64,000 bases of DNA, from contig NZ_VTPU01000011.1 in assembly GCF_008274785.1 (NCBI RefSeq), positions 62,001 to 126,000 on the forward strand, read 5' to 3'. Shown here piece after piece: positions 9,839 to 18,183 of this stretch. Within the stretch, counting starts at the first letter, position 1, and each line of letters starts with the position of its first letter. The DNA comes from Halomonas eurihalina. Lineage in GTDB: Bacteria; Pseudomonadota; Gammaproteobacteria; Pseudomonadales; Halomonadaceae. The position numbers and the translations under genes were made by a program. The notes beneath the pieces are model-generated. The model searched no databases. It saw only the letters and a program-made list of their open reading frames with translations, and was not told where the DNA came from.

Positions 9839-10161
9839 GTCCCCGCGCGCCGCTACCCGCAGCGGCGCGCCGTCATCGCCCAGGCATCCAGCTCCTGGGC
9901 GTCAGGCCAGCCTTGCCGACGCCGTCCTCGCTCACCTCGACCAGAGATCCCCCACTTTGTCTCGTCCTCGATTTGCGGGCGAGTCATGTCCTTCCCTACG
10001 CTCATTTCATGGACAGCATCACCGGCCAGCTGGCAAGGGGCATTTTCAAGCTCGCTCAAAAACTGTCCAACTGGTCAATTAGTCTGCTACCAAGTACTAT
10101 GGCCACGATAACGACATAACACCGCCAAGCACCGTGTCCAGCCACCGCAATGGGGACGACC
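9839..10161. other. Intergenic region between dkgB and the Mo hydroxylase operon
   Basis: A 323-base gap without a credible gene. The first 60 bases hold a strong GC hairpin (annotated separately) and a second short one, CCCAGG at 9879-9884 with CCTGGG at 9894-9899. The last 100 bases become AT-richer (around 10040-10110) and presumably contain the operon promoter, but no convincing -35/-10 pair was found. No repeat or small coding frame with a ribosome binding site was seen. Confidence 0.5.
9845..9870 (+). terminator. Hairpin after dkgB (terminator-like, no T run)
   Basis: A perfect 10-bp stem (GCGCGCCGCT paired with AGCGGCGCGC) around an ACCCGC loop begins 7 bases after the dkgB stop codon. 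No T tract follows, so it may protect the mRNA 3' end or assist a factor-dependent stop rather than act as a classical intrinsic terminator. Confidence 0.5.
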
Positions 10162-12951
10162 ATGAAGTACCCTCGCCTCTCGCGTCGCGCCTTCCTGAAA
10201 GGCAGCGCCACCGGTATCGGCATTACCGTCGCGCCCTTGGGCAGTCGCGCCTTCGCGGCGCTCTTCGAGCCCCGTGTCACTGCCGCTCGCGACCAGTGGG
10301 CCTCCCCCTCGGGGGCACACTTTCGCATCGACGCCATCAGCAAGGTCAGCGGTGCCAAGGTCTTCGCCCGCGACATTCGTGCCCGGGACATGCCAGGCTG
10401 GCCACAGCAGCAGAGCCACGCCATGCTGCTCAAGGCGACCCGTGCCGACCGCACCTACCAGGGCTTCGACCTCTCCCTGCTGGATGACGGCCTGCAACCG
10501 GACCGCATCGTCACTTCCGCCGACCTCGAGCAGGACGGAGTCGGATTCCCGGAAAGCCATGGCCCGGATCCGCTCCTGCCCGAGGGCAAGACGCCGCTTT
10601 TTCTCGGCCATCCGGTGGCCATACTGATCTGGCATGATTTTGCACGCTATCGTGCGGCCAAGAACGCCCTGCAGTTCCGTGACGACCTGATCCGCTACGG
10701 CGCCAAGACCGGCGAGGTCGAGCGCCCGCCCTACGGGAGTTTCCGCTATGTGCGTGTCGGCGGGGAAACGCCCTACGACCCGGACGTCTTCTCCAGCCTC
10801 AAGGACAGCGATCTCTTCCCCACCATCAAGAATCGCCGCCCGGTGTGGCCCGACGATCCCAGCCTCAATGGCGACATTGGCGAACAGGGGGTCTATCACG
10901 CCCGACGCATGCAGGACACGCTGGACGACCCGCCCGACAACTGGGAAGTCTTCCAGGCGCGCTACACTACGCCCTACATCGAGCCGGCCGCACTGGAGCC
11001 GGACAATGGCAACGGCTGGCTCGACCCCGACACCGGCACCCTAAATTTCGTGGTCGCCACCCAGTGCCCCTTCGAGTCAGCCCACGAGACAGCACGCATG
11101 CTCGAAGGCTCACGTTTCGACGTCCGCCACCTCAATGTCCACCCAGGCTACACCGTGGGCTACGGTTCCAAGGACCACAATATCTTCGTCTACTATGCGG
11201 TGATCGCCGCCCTGTATGGCGACGGTCACCCGGTGCGCCTGGCCAATGATCGCTTCGAGCAGTTCCAGAGCGGCATCAAGCGTCACCCCTTCGATATGGA
11301 TTATCGCCTGGCGGTGGACCGGGACTCCCTGAAATTCCAGATCTTCCGCGCCCACATGGACGTCAACGGCGGCGGTCGAGCCAACTACAGCGCCTCGGTG
11401 GCAGCGGTCGGCGCCACTGCCGCCCAGTCGGTCTACTACCTGCCTCGCAGCGACCTGGCCACCACCGCCTACCCCTCCCGGGCCGTGGAAGCAGGCTCGA
11501 TGCGAGGCTACGGCACCCTGCAGACCATGGCCGCCACCGAGATGATGGTCGATGAACTCGCCGAGCGCCTCGACGTCGACCCCATCGAGCTGCGCCGCGC
11601 CAATGTGCTCGAGGCTGGCATGAAGAACACCCAGGGAGCGATCCCTGGCGGTGCCATCCGGGTCGGTGAGATGCTCGACAAGGCCGAGCGCCATCCCCTC
11701 TGGAAGGAACGCACCGAGCGCCGCGACAAACGCCAGGCCGAGGATCCCGACCACCTCTACGGCACCGGCTTCGCGGTCAGCCACAAGGATTTCGGCACCG
11801 GCGCCGAGGCGCCCATGGCCAGCGTCGAGATCGACGCCGAGGGGCGTATCCGGCTGCGCCAGATCGCCATCGACATGGGAACCGGCACCGCCACATCCCA
11901 GGCCATGAATGTGGTCGACTTCCTCGGTCGGCCGGCCGACGACATCAAGACCGGCGAAACCGACTGGCCGGAGCTGACGCTCGAGACCAGCGGCAATCCC
12001 TATACCATGCAGCAGGCCGAACAGGATCGCCTCAGCCGCAACCCGCGCTGGACACCTCGCCTCGCCTCGCCCTCCTCGGCGTCCAATTCCGCCTATTACT
12101 CCAGTCACGCCACGCGCGAGGCGGCACGCCTGGTATTCCGACATGGGCTATGGCCTGCGGCGCTGTCGATCTGGGGACAGGGCATCTATGGAGGCCAGGC
12201 CAATCCCTATGTGATGCGTCTCGAGGACGCCCGCTGGGTCGAAGGGCACCTCACCGCCAGCGGCATGACGCCGATTCCCCTGGCGAAACTGGCCGCCAAG
12301 GCGCACGAAATGGGCCTGGTCACCGCCGCCAGTGTGCATGCCTTCAACCGCTGGAGCTGGGCCAGTGCCGAGTTTCCGCTGAACGACGAGGCTCCGCGCC
12401 TGCCCCTCGACGCCGTGGCAGTGAAGTACGGCGACGACGACTATCACCTGCTCGACCGGCGCGACGTGCGCTATCCCGACGTACAGCTCAACAACGCCCA
12501 CGTCACCTATTACAGCCCGGTCGCCACCTTGGTCGACCTCCGTGTCAACAAGGGCAGCGGCGAGGTCGAGATCCTCGAACACTACTCCTGGGTGGAGTGC
12601 GGCAAGCCGATCGTCCCCGAACTGGTCAAGGGCCAGCTCGAAGGCGGCATCGCCATGGGCATCGGCCACGCCCTGCTCGAAGAAATGCCGCTCTACGAAG
12701 ATGGCCCCGGCAACGGCACCTGGAACGTCAATCGCTACCAGCTTCCCCTGGCTCGCCATTGCGCGGTCTGGAAGCAGGGCAGCGAAATCCTGCCGCCCCT
12801 CTCCGATACCGATCCCGCCAAGGGCATGGGCGAGGTGGTGATGATCCCCATCGTCGGCGCCATCGTGAACGCCCTGGCCCACGCCACCGGCCAACGATTC
12901 CGTGACCTGCCCGTGACGCCCGAACGCATCAAGGAGGCCCTCCATGGCTGA
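10162..12951 (+). CDS. Tat-exported molybdenum hydroxylase, molybdopterin-binding subunit
   Basis: A 929-residue large subunit of the xanthine dehydrogenase/aldehyde oxidase family, in the two-subunit isoquinoline/aldehyde-oxidase arrangement. A twin-arginine signal (LSRRAFLKGS, Arg8-Arg9) precedes a hydrophobic stretch, so folded export to the periplasm is expected. Mo-cofactor motifs include RGYGTLQTMAATEMM with VDELAERLDVDP, GMGTGTATSQAMN, and the C-terminal KGMGEVVMIPIVGAI carrying the catalytic Glu (about residue 891). The ATG at 10162 is chosen because GGGGA lies 6 bases upstream; an ATG four codons earlier has no site. The 2Fe-2S subunit gene overlaps the end by 8 bases. Substrate unknown: an aldehyde or N-heterocycle is plausible. 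Confidence 0.9.
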   Translation: MKYPRLSRRAFLKGSATGIGITVAPLGSRAFAALFEPRVTAARDQWASPSGAHFRIDAISKVSGAKVFARDIRARDMPGWPQQQSHAMLLKATRADRTYQGFDLSLLDDGLQPDRIVTSADLEQDGVGFPESHGPDPLLPEGKTPLFLGHPVAILIWHDFARYRAAKNALQFRDDLIRYGAKTGEVERPPYGSFRYVRVGGETPYDPDVFSSLKDSDLFPTIKNRRPVWPDDPSLNGDIGEQGVYHARRMQDTLDDPPDNWEVFQARYTTPYIEPAALEPDNGNGWLDPDTGTLNFVVATQCPFESAHETARMLEGSRFDVRHLNVHPGYTVGYGSKDHNIFVYYAVIAALYGDGHPVRLANDRFEQFQSGIKRHPFDMDYRLAVDRDSLKFQIFRAHMDVNGGGRANYSASVAAVGATAAQSVYYLPRSDLATTAYPSRAVEAGSMRGYGTLQTMAATEMMVDELAERLDVDPIELRRANVLEAGMKNTQGAIPGGAIRVGEMLDKAERHPLWKERTERRDKRQAEDPDHLYGTGFAVSHKDFGTGAEAPMASVEIDAEGRIRLRQIAIDMGTGTATSQAMNVVDFLGRPADDIKTGETDWPELTLETSGNPYTMQQAEQDRLSRNPRWTPRLASPSSASNSAYYSSHATREAARLVFRHGLWPAALSIWGQGIYGGQANPYVMRLEDARWVEGHLTASGMTPIPLAKLAAKAHEMGLVTAASVHAFNRWSWASAEFPLNDEAPRLPLDAVAVKYGDDDYHLLDRRDVRYPDVQLNNAHVTYYSPVATLVDLRVNKGSGEVEILEHYSWVECGKPIVPELVKGQLEGGIAMGIGHALLEEMPLYEDGPGNGTWNVNRYQLPLARHCAVWKQGSEILPPLSDTDPAKGMGEVVMIPIVGAIVNALAHATGQRFRDLPVTPERIKEALHG

Positions 12952-13492
12952 GCTTTCCACCCGCCCCCTGCGTCTGACGATCAACGGCCAGGCCGTCGGC
13001 CCCGTGGAGATACCGGACGATCTGATGATGATCGACTTTCTTCACGAATATCAGGGCCTCACCGGTTCGCGGCTCGGCTGCGGTCAGGGTATCTGCCGTG
13101 CTTGCGTGGTGATCCTCGATCACGACGACGGCACCAGCGAGGAGATGCGCATCTGTATCACCGGCGCCCACTTCTTTCACGGCAAGCGCATCCGCACCAT
13201 CGAGGGACACGCAGAACACGGCGATGATGGCGACGTCGTCGCCCTGAACCCGATCCAGCGGAAGTTCGTCGATCATTTCGCCTTTCAGTGCAGCTACTGC
13301 GCGCCCGGGTTCGTCAATGCCGCCACGGTGCTGGTGGAACGCCTGGAGCGCGAGCCGGTGGCGCGCGCCGATCTCGAGGCCACCATCGACCAGGCGCTGG
13401 GGCATCATATCTGCCGCTGCACCGGCTATGTGCGTTATTACCAGGCCGCCAAGGCGGCCATCGAGGAACTCGGACTGGTCAAGGAGGGCTGA
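12944..13492 (+). CDS. 2Fe-2S subunit of the molybdenum hydroxylase
   Basis: A 182-residue electron-transfer subunit with two [2Fe-2S] clusters. The plant-ferredoxin-type cluster is set by Cys46, Cys51, Cys54 and Cys71 (GCGQGICRAC, then RICITG), and the second by Cys116, Cys119, Cys157 and Cys159 (QCSYCAPGF, HICRCTGY). It has no signal peptide and is probably exported as a passenger of the Tat-bearing large subunit. It passes electrons from the Mo site to the cytochrome c encoded next. The start lies inside the large-subunit gene, and the stop codon touches the start of the cytochrome gene, so the three are tightly coupled. Confidence 0.93.
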   Translation: MAELSTRPLRLTINGQAVGPVEIPDDLMMIDFLHEYQGLTGSRLGCGQGICRACVVILDHDDGTSEEMRICITGAHFFHGKRIRTIEGHAEHGDDGDVVALNPIQRKFVDHFAFQCSYCAPGFVNAATVLVERLEREPVARADLEATIDQALGHHICRCTGYVRYYQAAKAAIEELGLVKEG

Positions 13493-14713
13493 ATGCGACG
13501 CTTACTGATCGGAATACTGCTGGTGCCCGGTCTGACAGCCCAGGCGGCCGACGATGAATCGCTCATCGAGCGCGGCCGCTATCTGGCGCGCACCGCCGAC
13601 TGCGCGGCCTGTCACACCGCCGAGGGAGGCGCCCCCTTCGCCGGCGGCGTGCCCATCGCTTCGCCCTTCGGCACCATCTACGGCACCAACATCACGCCCG
13701 ACCCGAATTATGGCATCGGCGAGTACAGTGCCGATGACTTCTATCATGCCTTGACCGAGGGCGAGACACCGAGCGGGCGACAGCTCTATCCGGCGATGCC
13801 CTACACGTCCTATCACCTGATGCGTCGCGAGGATGCCGACGCCATCTATGCCTTCCTGATGAGCCGCGAACCGATTGCCCGTGCGGCGCCCGAGACCGAC
13901 CTCTCCTTTCCCTACAACCAGCGCTGGGGGGTGGCATTCTGGAACCTGATCTACGCCGATGCCCTTGAGCCGGACGCATCGTCGTCACAGAGCTCCGCCT
14001 GGCAACGCGGGCAATACCTGGTCGAGGCGATGGGACATTGCGGGGAGTGCCATACGCCCCGCAGCTGGACGGGCGCCATGGATCTCGACCGCCACCTGGA
14101 GGGCGGTAGCCTGGCCGGCTACCGCGCGCCCAGCCTCGAGGCCGAGGCACTGGCCGAGCGCGGCTGGAACCGCGACGATCTCGCGCACTTCCTCAAGCAC
14201 GGCATGAGCCCGCAGGGCTCGGTGTTCAACGAGATGTTTCCGGTGATGCATCACAGCACCCAATACCTGACCGACGAAGATCTCTCGGCCATGGCGACCT
14301 ACCTGCTCGGCGACACACCGCCCGAGGCCAGACGCATCGAGCCCCGTCCCCTGGAGACCCTGAGCGACTCCGCACGTCGCGGGCGCCAGTCCTATCTCGA
14401 CACCTGCGCCGGCTGTCACGGCGGCGATGGCCAGGGCAAGCCGCAGGTCGCGGTGGCCATGAACGGCAACACCACCCTGCGCCTCGAGGATCCCACCAAT
14501 CTGCTCAGGGTGATGCTCGACGGTATTGAAGCCCGCGACTTTCCCGGCTTCGCCCGCATGCAGGAAATGCCCGGTTTCGCCGCTCACCTGAGCGATACCG
14601 AACTCGCCGACCTGGGTAATTACCTGCGTGAAACCTGGGGTGGCCAACCAGGCGATATCGCCCCCGAGGACGTCGCAGACCTGCGCGAGGACAGCGCCCA
14701 TGCTGCCCCTTGA
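13493..14713 (+). CDS. Triheme c-type cytochrome, electron acceptor of the Mo hydroxylase
   Basis: A 406-residue exported cytochrome with a Sec signal peptide (MRRLLIGILLVPGLTAQA, cut near residue 18) and three CXXCH heme sites: CAACH at 37-41, CGECH at 183-187 and CAGCH at 305-309. Likely Met ligands follow each. The layout matches the cytochrome subunits of membrane alcohol, aldehyde and gluconate dehydrogenases, which pass electrons to ubiquinone or a terminal oxidase. The ATG directly follows the 2Fe-2S subunit stop. This places oxidation of the substrate in the periplasm and links it to respiration rather than to NAD. Confidence 0.93.
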   Translation: MRRLLIGILLVPGLTAQAADDESLIERGRYLARTADCAACHTAEGGAPFAGGVPIASPFGTIYGTNITPDPNYGIGEYSADDFYHALTEGETPSGRQLYPAMPYTSYHLMRREDADAIYAFLMSREPIARAAPETDLSFPYNQRWGVAFWNLIYADALEPDASSSQSSAWQRGQYLVEAMGHCGECHTPRSWTGAMDLDRHLEGGSLAGYRAPSLEAEALAERGWNRDDLAHFLKHGMSPQGSVFNEMFPVMHHSTQYLTDEDLSAMATYLLGDTPPEARRIEPRPLETLSDSARRGRQSYLDTCAGCHGGDGQGKPQVAVAMNGNTTLRLEDPTNLLRVMLDGIEARDFPGFARMQEMPGFAAHLSDTELADLGNYLRETWGGQPGDIAPEDVADLREDSAHAAP

Positions 14714-15653
14714 TCTCGCCACCCTGGAAAGCGCCCTGTCATGGGTACGCCAGGGTCACGACGTCTGGCTGTGCACCGTGCTGGCAACCTTCGGCTCGTC
14801 GCCCCGTCCGCCCGGCGCCCTGCTTGCCGCCACCCGCGACGGCGAACACGTCGGATCGCTGTCCGGTGGCTGCGTCGAGGACGACTTCCTGACCCGCCTG
14901 GCCAGCGGCGAATTCGATGCCGCGCCGCGCCTGGTGCACTACGGCGATAGTGGCGAGCAAGGCCTGCAACTGCCCTGTGGCGGCGTGCTGGAGGTATTGG
15001 TCGAGCGCTTTACGGCCGGCGAGGCCAGCACGACCTTGCTCGCCGCCATGCGCGATATCCTGCGCGGCGCTCCGCCACGCCTTCGCGAGGTGGCCCTCGA
15101 CGACGGAGCCACCCGCCTGCTCGATGACGACGGCCTGGGGCCGCGTGTCGAACGCACCCACGACCACGTACGGCTACGCCTGGCTCCGACGCATCGACTG
15201 ATCATCGCCGGCATCTCGCCGGTAACGCGTTTCTGCGCCGAGTTCGCTCGAGCACTGGACTTCGAAGTCATCGTCTGCGACCCACGGGAAGAGGCCTGCC
15301 GTACCTTTGACATCGAGGGCGTTAATGTCGTCCCGCGGCTGCCATCCAGCCTGATTCCCGAGGCCAGCCATGACGGTACGGCGGTGGTGGCCTTGACCCA
15401 TGACCCGCGCATCGACGACCTGGCGATGATCGAGGCGGTCAGGACACCGGCCTTCTACATCGGCGTGATGGGCTCGCACCGCACCTCCGAAGCCCGGGCC
15501 GAGCGCCTGCGCCGCTCCGGCGGCCTCGACGAGGCGCAGATCGATCGCCTGCACATGCCCATCGGGCTCGACCTCGGCAGCAAGACGCCCGCCGAGATCG
15601 CCCTGGCCGTCATGGCCGATATCCTCCGCGTGCAGCGGGGGCGCCAGCCATGA
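14700..15653 (+). CDS. xdhC: XdhC-type molybdenum cofactor maturation protein
   Basis: A 317-residue member of the XdhC/CoxI family, which binds Mo cofactor, supports its sulfuration and delivers it to hydroxylases of the xanthine dehydrogenase type. The N-terminal domain shows the family signature GSLSGGCVEDDF and PCGGVLEVLVE; the C-terminal part is a Rossmann fold (LIIAGISPVTRF ... FYIGVMGSHRTSEAR). The ATG at 14700 is chosen over a frame extension at 14628 because the extension lies wholly inside the cytochrome gene; the chosen start overlaps that gene by 14 bases. It is also coupled to the next gene by a 4-base overlap. Confidence 0.9.
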   Translation: MLPLDLATLESALSWVRQGHDVWLCTVLATFGSSPRPPGALLAATRDGEHVGSLSGGCVEDDFLTRLASGEFDAAPRLVHYGDSGEQGLQLPCGGVLEVLVERFTAGEASTTLLAAMRDILRGAPPRLREVALDDGATRLLDDDGLGPRVERTHDHVRLRLAPTHRLIIAGISPVTRFCAEFARALDFEVIVCDPREEACRTFDIEGVNVVPRLPSSLIPEASHDGTAVVALTHDPRIDDLAMIEAVRTPAFYIGVMGSHRTSEARAERLRRSGGLDEAQIDRLHMPIGLDLGSKTPAEIALAVMADILRVQRGRQP

Positions 15654-16255
15654 CGGCCGATGACGTAGTGGTCCTGGTGATGGCCGCCGGTCGCTCCCGC
15701 CGTTTCGGCCGTGACAAGCGCACCGCCCGCCTCGCCGATGGCCGCTCCTTGCTGGCGGCCACCCGGGAGTCGGTCTCGCGCACCTACCCTCTCCAGCGCC
15801 TGATCCTGCGTGGAGACGAAACCCCGGCCTCCCTGGGGCTGTCGCCATCGGTACCGCACTGGCACGTACCTTCCAGCATTCGGGAGGGCCTTGGCACCAG
15901 CCTTGGCCATGCCGTTCGCACCGCCTGCCTCGATCCCGAACTGGCGCATTGCCGCGCCCTGGCGATCTGGCTCGGCGACATGCCCTGGATCGCACCGGCC
16001 ACCAGCGAGGTTCTACTCGCCCACGCCTGCGATGACACCCTCCTTCGCCCCACCCATGATGGCCAACCGGGCCATCCGGTACTGTTCGGCCGCACCTTCT
16101 GGCCCGAGCTGTCGAATCTCGCCGGCGACCACGGCGCACACGAGCTGCTTGTACGCCATCGCGAACGTTGCCATCACCTGCCCGTCGACGACCCCGGCGT
16201 GCTGCGCGATGTCGACAGGCCACATGATCTCGGCCGGGCACCGCTTCGTTCCTGA
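15650..16255 (+). CDS. MocA-like molybdenum cofactor nucleotidyltransferase
   Basis: A 201-residue nucleotidyltransferase of the MobA/MocA type. The nucleotide-binding loop LVMAAGRSRRFGRDK is near the N-terminus (about 9-23), REGLGTSLGHAV follows, and the metal-binding WLGDMPWI is near residue 107. Such enzymes attach CMP (MocA) or GMP (MobA) to Mo-molybdopterin; hydroxylases of the xanthine dehydrogenase family use the cytosine form, so MocA activity is the better guess. It closes the five-gene Mo hydroxylase operon and overlaps xdhC by 4 bases (ATGA). Confidence 0.88.
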   Translation: MTADDVVVLVMAAGRSRRFGRDKRTARLADGRSLLAATRESVSRTYPLQRLILRGDETPASLGLSPSVPHWHVPSSIREGLGTSLGHAVRTACLDPELAHCRALAIWLGDMPWIAPATSEVLLAHACDDTLLRPTHDGQPGHPVLFGRTFWPELSNLAGDHGAHELLVRHRERCHHLPVDDPGVLRDVDRPHDLGRAPLRS

Positions 16256-16388
16256 CGCCACTGCCCCGGCGCTTTCCGGCACGCGGGACAATCGTCGTGA
16301 GTTGCGCAATTCTGTCCAAGCCCCGGCGGGCGAGTGACGCTAGAGTGGTGGCGTAAAGGGCACAGACGCCGCCCGAGGAGGTGCGACC

Positions 16389-17219
16389 TTGACGCAACGG
16401 AGCCAATTCCGCTTCACCAGAAGCCGGCATGTGCCGGGGCTCACCATGCTGCGCGCCGCAATGAGCGACTTCAGCTACGATCGCCATGCCCACGAGGAAT
16501 ATGCCTTCGGCGTGACCCTGGCCGGGCGCCAGGACTTCTTCAGCGGCGGCGAGTATCACCGCAGCCGCCCGGGCACCATCATCGAGTTCAATCCGGATGA
16601 GGTGCACGACGGCCAGGCCGGGGGCAACGATACCCTCGACTATGTGATGCTCTACGCAGACCCGGCGCAACTCGCGCCGCTGTTCGCCAGCGCGGCGGGC
16701 CGTGAGAGCGCCAGCCAGTTTCGCGCCGCCGAGACGCTGATTCATGACGGTGCGTTGCGTGGCGAGATCCTCGATCTCGCGCGGCGAATCGATACCGACA
16801 CGGGCAGCCGCATCGACCAGGAGTACGCGCTCTACCGGATCGCCGCCCGATTGGTCCAGCGGACCGGCAACCTGGATGAGGACGTGTCGACGGGACGCAC
16901 CGACAAGCTGCTGGAGCGGGCAAAGACATTCATCCATGCCCATGCCGAGCACGACATTTCCCTCGAGGAGATCAGCCAGGCGGCCCATCTCTCCAAGTAT
17001 CACTTCCTGCGGCTGTTCCGTCGCCAGTTCGGCATCACCCCGCACCAGTACGTGCTCAACTGCCGCATCAACGCCGCCCGCTCGGCCCTCGATGCAGGCC
17101 ACGAGCTCAACGACGTGGTCGGCCGCTACGGCTTCGCCGACCTGAGTCATTTCAACCGTCGCTTCAAGCGCATCTATGGCATGACGCCGAGGCAGTACCA
17201 GCGCAACGTCATCGTCTGA
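16389..17219 (+). CDS. AraC-family transcriptional regulator
   Basis: A 276-residue regulator. The N-terminal half is a cupin-like sensor domain (DRHAHEEYAFGVTLAGRQ; RPGTIIEFNPDEVHDG) and the C-terminal 100 residues hold two helix-turn-helix units (ISLEEISQAAHLSKYHFLRLF and the DVVGRYGFADLSHFNRRFKR segment). The start is TTG at 16389, selected because GAGGAGG lies 8 bases upstream; in-frame ATGs come only deeper in the sensor domain. It is followed after 13 bases by a LysE-family exporter gene, a common AraC/LysE pairing in which the regulator controls the exporter. A role in controlling the upstream Mo operon is possible but not indicated. Confidence 0.9.
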   Translation: MTQRSQFRFTRSRHVPGLTMLRAAMSDFSYDRHAHEEYAFGVTLAGRQDFFSGGEYHRSRPGTIIEFNPDEVHDGQAGGNDTLDYVMLYADPAQLAPLFASAAGRESASQFRAAETLIHDGALRGEILDLARRIDTDTGSRIDQEYALYRIAARLVQRTGNLDEDVSTGRTDKLLERAKTFIHAHAEHDISLEEISQAAHLSKYHFLRLFRRQFGITPHQYVLNCRINAARSALDAGHELNDVVGRYGFADLSHFNRRFKRIYGMTPRQYQRNVIV

Positions 17220-17232
17220 CCGGGACCCCATC

Positions 17233-17832
17233 ATGATCGAGATCCTCGCCTATGCCATTGGCGTGATGTACACGCCTGGGCCAGTGAACCTGTTTGCCCT
17301 GAATTCCGGCCTGAATGGCCGCTTTGCCTCGTCACTGGGCTTCTTCGCCGGCGTCGGCACGGCCATGCTGCTGCTGTTGCTATTCGGCTGGGTGGGGGCG
17401 CGCTGGGTGCGCGGCGATGCCTTGCTGGTGATCAGTGCCCTGGGCTGCCTCTACATCGCCTATCTGGCCCTCAAGGTCATGCGAGCCGAGGTCAGCATCG
17501 ACGGAGCAACACAGGGCACCCGACTACGCTTTCGCGATGGCCTGGTCATGCAGTTGATGAACCCCAAGGGGCTGCTGGCCACTCTGCCCATCGCGACCCT
17601 CCAGTTTCCCCACGCGGGCATCGAAGGGCCTGCACTGCTGTTCGCCTCCCTGGGGCTTGCGGTGCTGGCCTCCGGCGCCCCCGGCAGCTATGCCCTGGCA
17701 GGCTTCCTGGCCGGCCGACGCCTCGGGAACCCGCGCGTCTTCAAGGCCCTCAACCGGGTCATGGCGGTCCTGCTGATCGGCGTGGCAGGTTCGATCGGCT
17801 ACGAGCACGTCTACCTGCCGCTGCACGCGTGA
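17233..17832 (+). CDS. LysE-family translocator (amino-acid exporter type)
   Basis: A 199-residue inner-membrane protein with about six hydrophobic segments. It begins with the family signature MYTPGPVNLFALNSGL and contains FRDGLVMQLMNPKGLLATLP, the conserved 'NPKA' region. The LysE/RhtB family exports basic amino acids, homoserine, threonine or similar compounds in exchange for protons. The substrate is not evident. It is co-directional with the AraC-type regulator 13 bases upstream and probably controlled by it. Confidence 0.9.
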   Translation: MIEILAYAIGVMYTPGPVNLFALNSGLNGRFASSLGFFAGVGTAMLLLLLFGWVGARWVRGDALLVISALGCLYIAYLALKVMRAEVSIDGATQGTRLRFRDGLVMQLMNPKGLLATLPIATLQFPHAGIEGPALLFASLGLAVLASGAPGSYALAGFLAGRRLGNPRVFKALNRVMAVLLIGVAGSIGYEHVYLPLHA

Positions 17833-17847
17833 GTGCTCAACGCTTAA

Positions 17848-18063
17848 TCACGACATATCACGCCGCTTGCGAGCCTTATTGCGCCGATACAGCCGCACCA
17901 GGGCGATCCACAGGGCGGCCACGACCATGGCCGCCAGCGTCCAGCCCTGCCAGGGGCGGGCCGCGTCGCCCATCACGGTCTCCAGGGTGATGATGAGAAT
18001 GAAGCCCAGCGCCTGGCTGGCAATGGCCAGGGCGCGGAGGGTGTCGAAGGCCGGTTGTGCCAT
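17848..18063 (-). CDS. Small two-span membrane protein, unknown function
   Basis: A 71-residue protein with two hydrophobic helices (ALAIASQALGFILIITLETV and WTLAAMVVAALWIALVRLY) and a very basic C-terminus (RRNKARKRR). GGGAGC lies about 9 bases upstream of the ATG at 18063, and this start places the protein cleanly after the promoter of the divergent thioredoxin gene. Longer readings of the frame run into low-complexity Gln-rich antisense of that gene and are rejected. I do not recognise a family. It faces the LysE gene end to end. Confidence 0.65.
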   Translation of the reverse strand: MAQPAFDTLRALAIASQALGFILIITLETVMGDAARPWQGWTLAAMVVAALWIALVRLYRRNKARKRRDMS

Positions 18064-18183
18064 GAATGCTCCCGCTGGATGACAGCCCCGCCCACCGGCA
18101 GTAGGCTTGGCAAAACGAATCCGCCAAGTGTAACCGGTCCGGCGCAGCGCGCCGACCCTTGACCCGGAAGCCAGAACCTCGCC

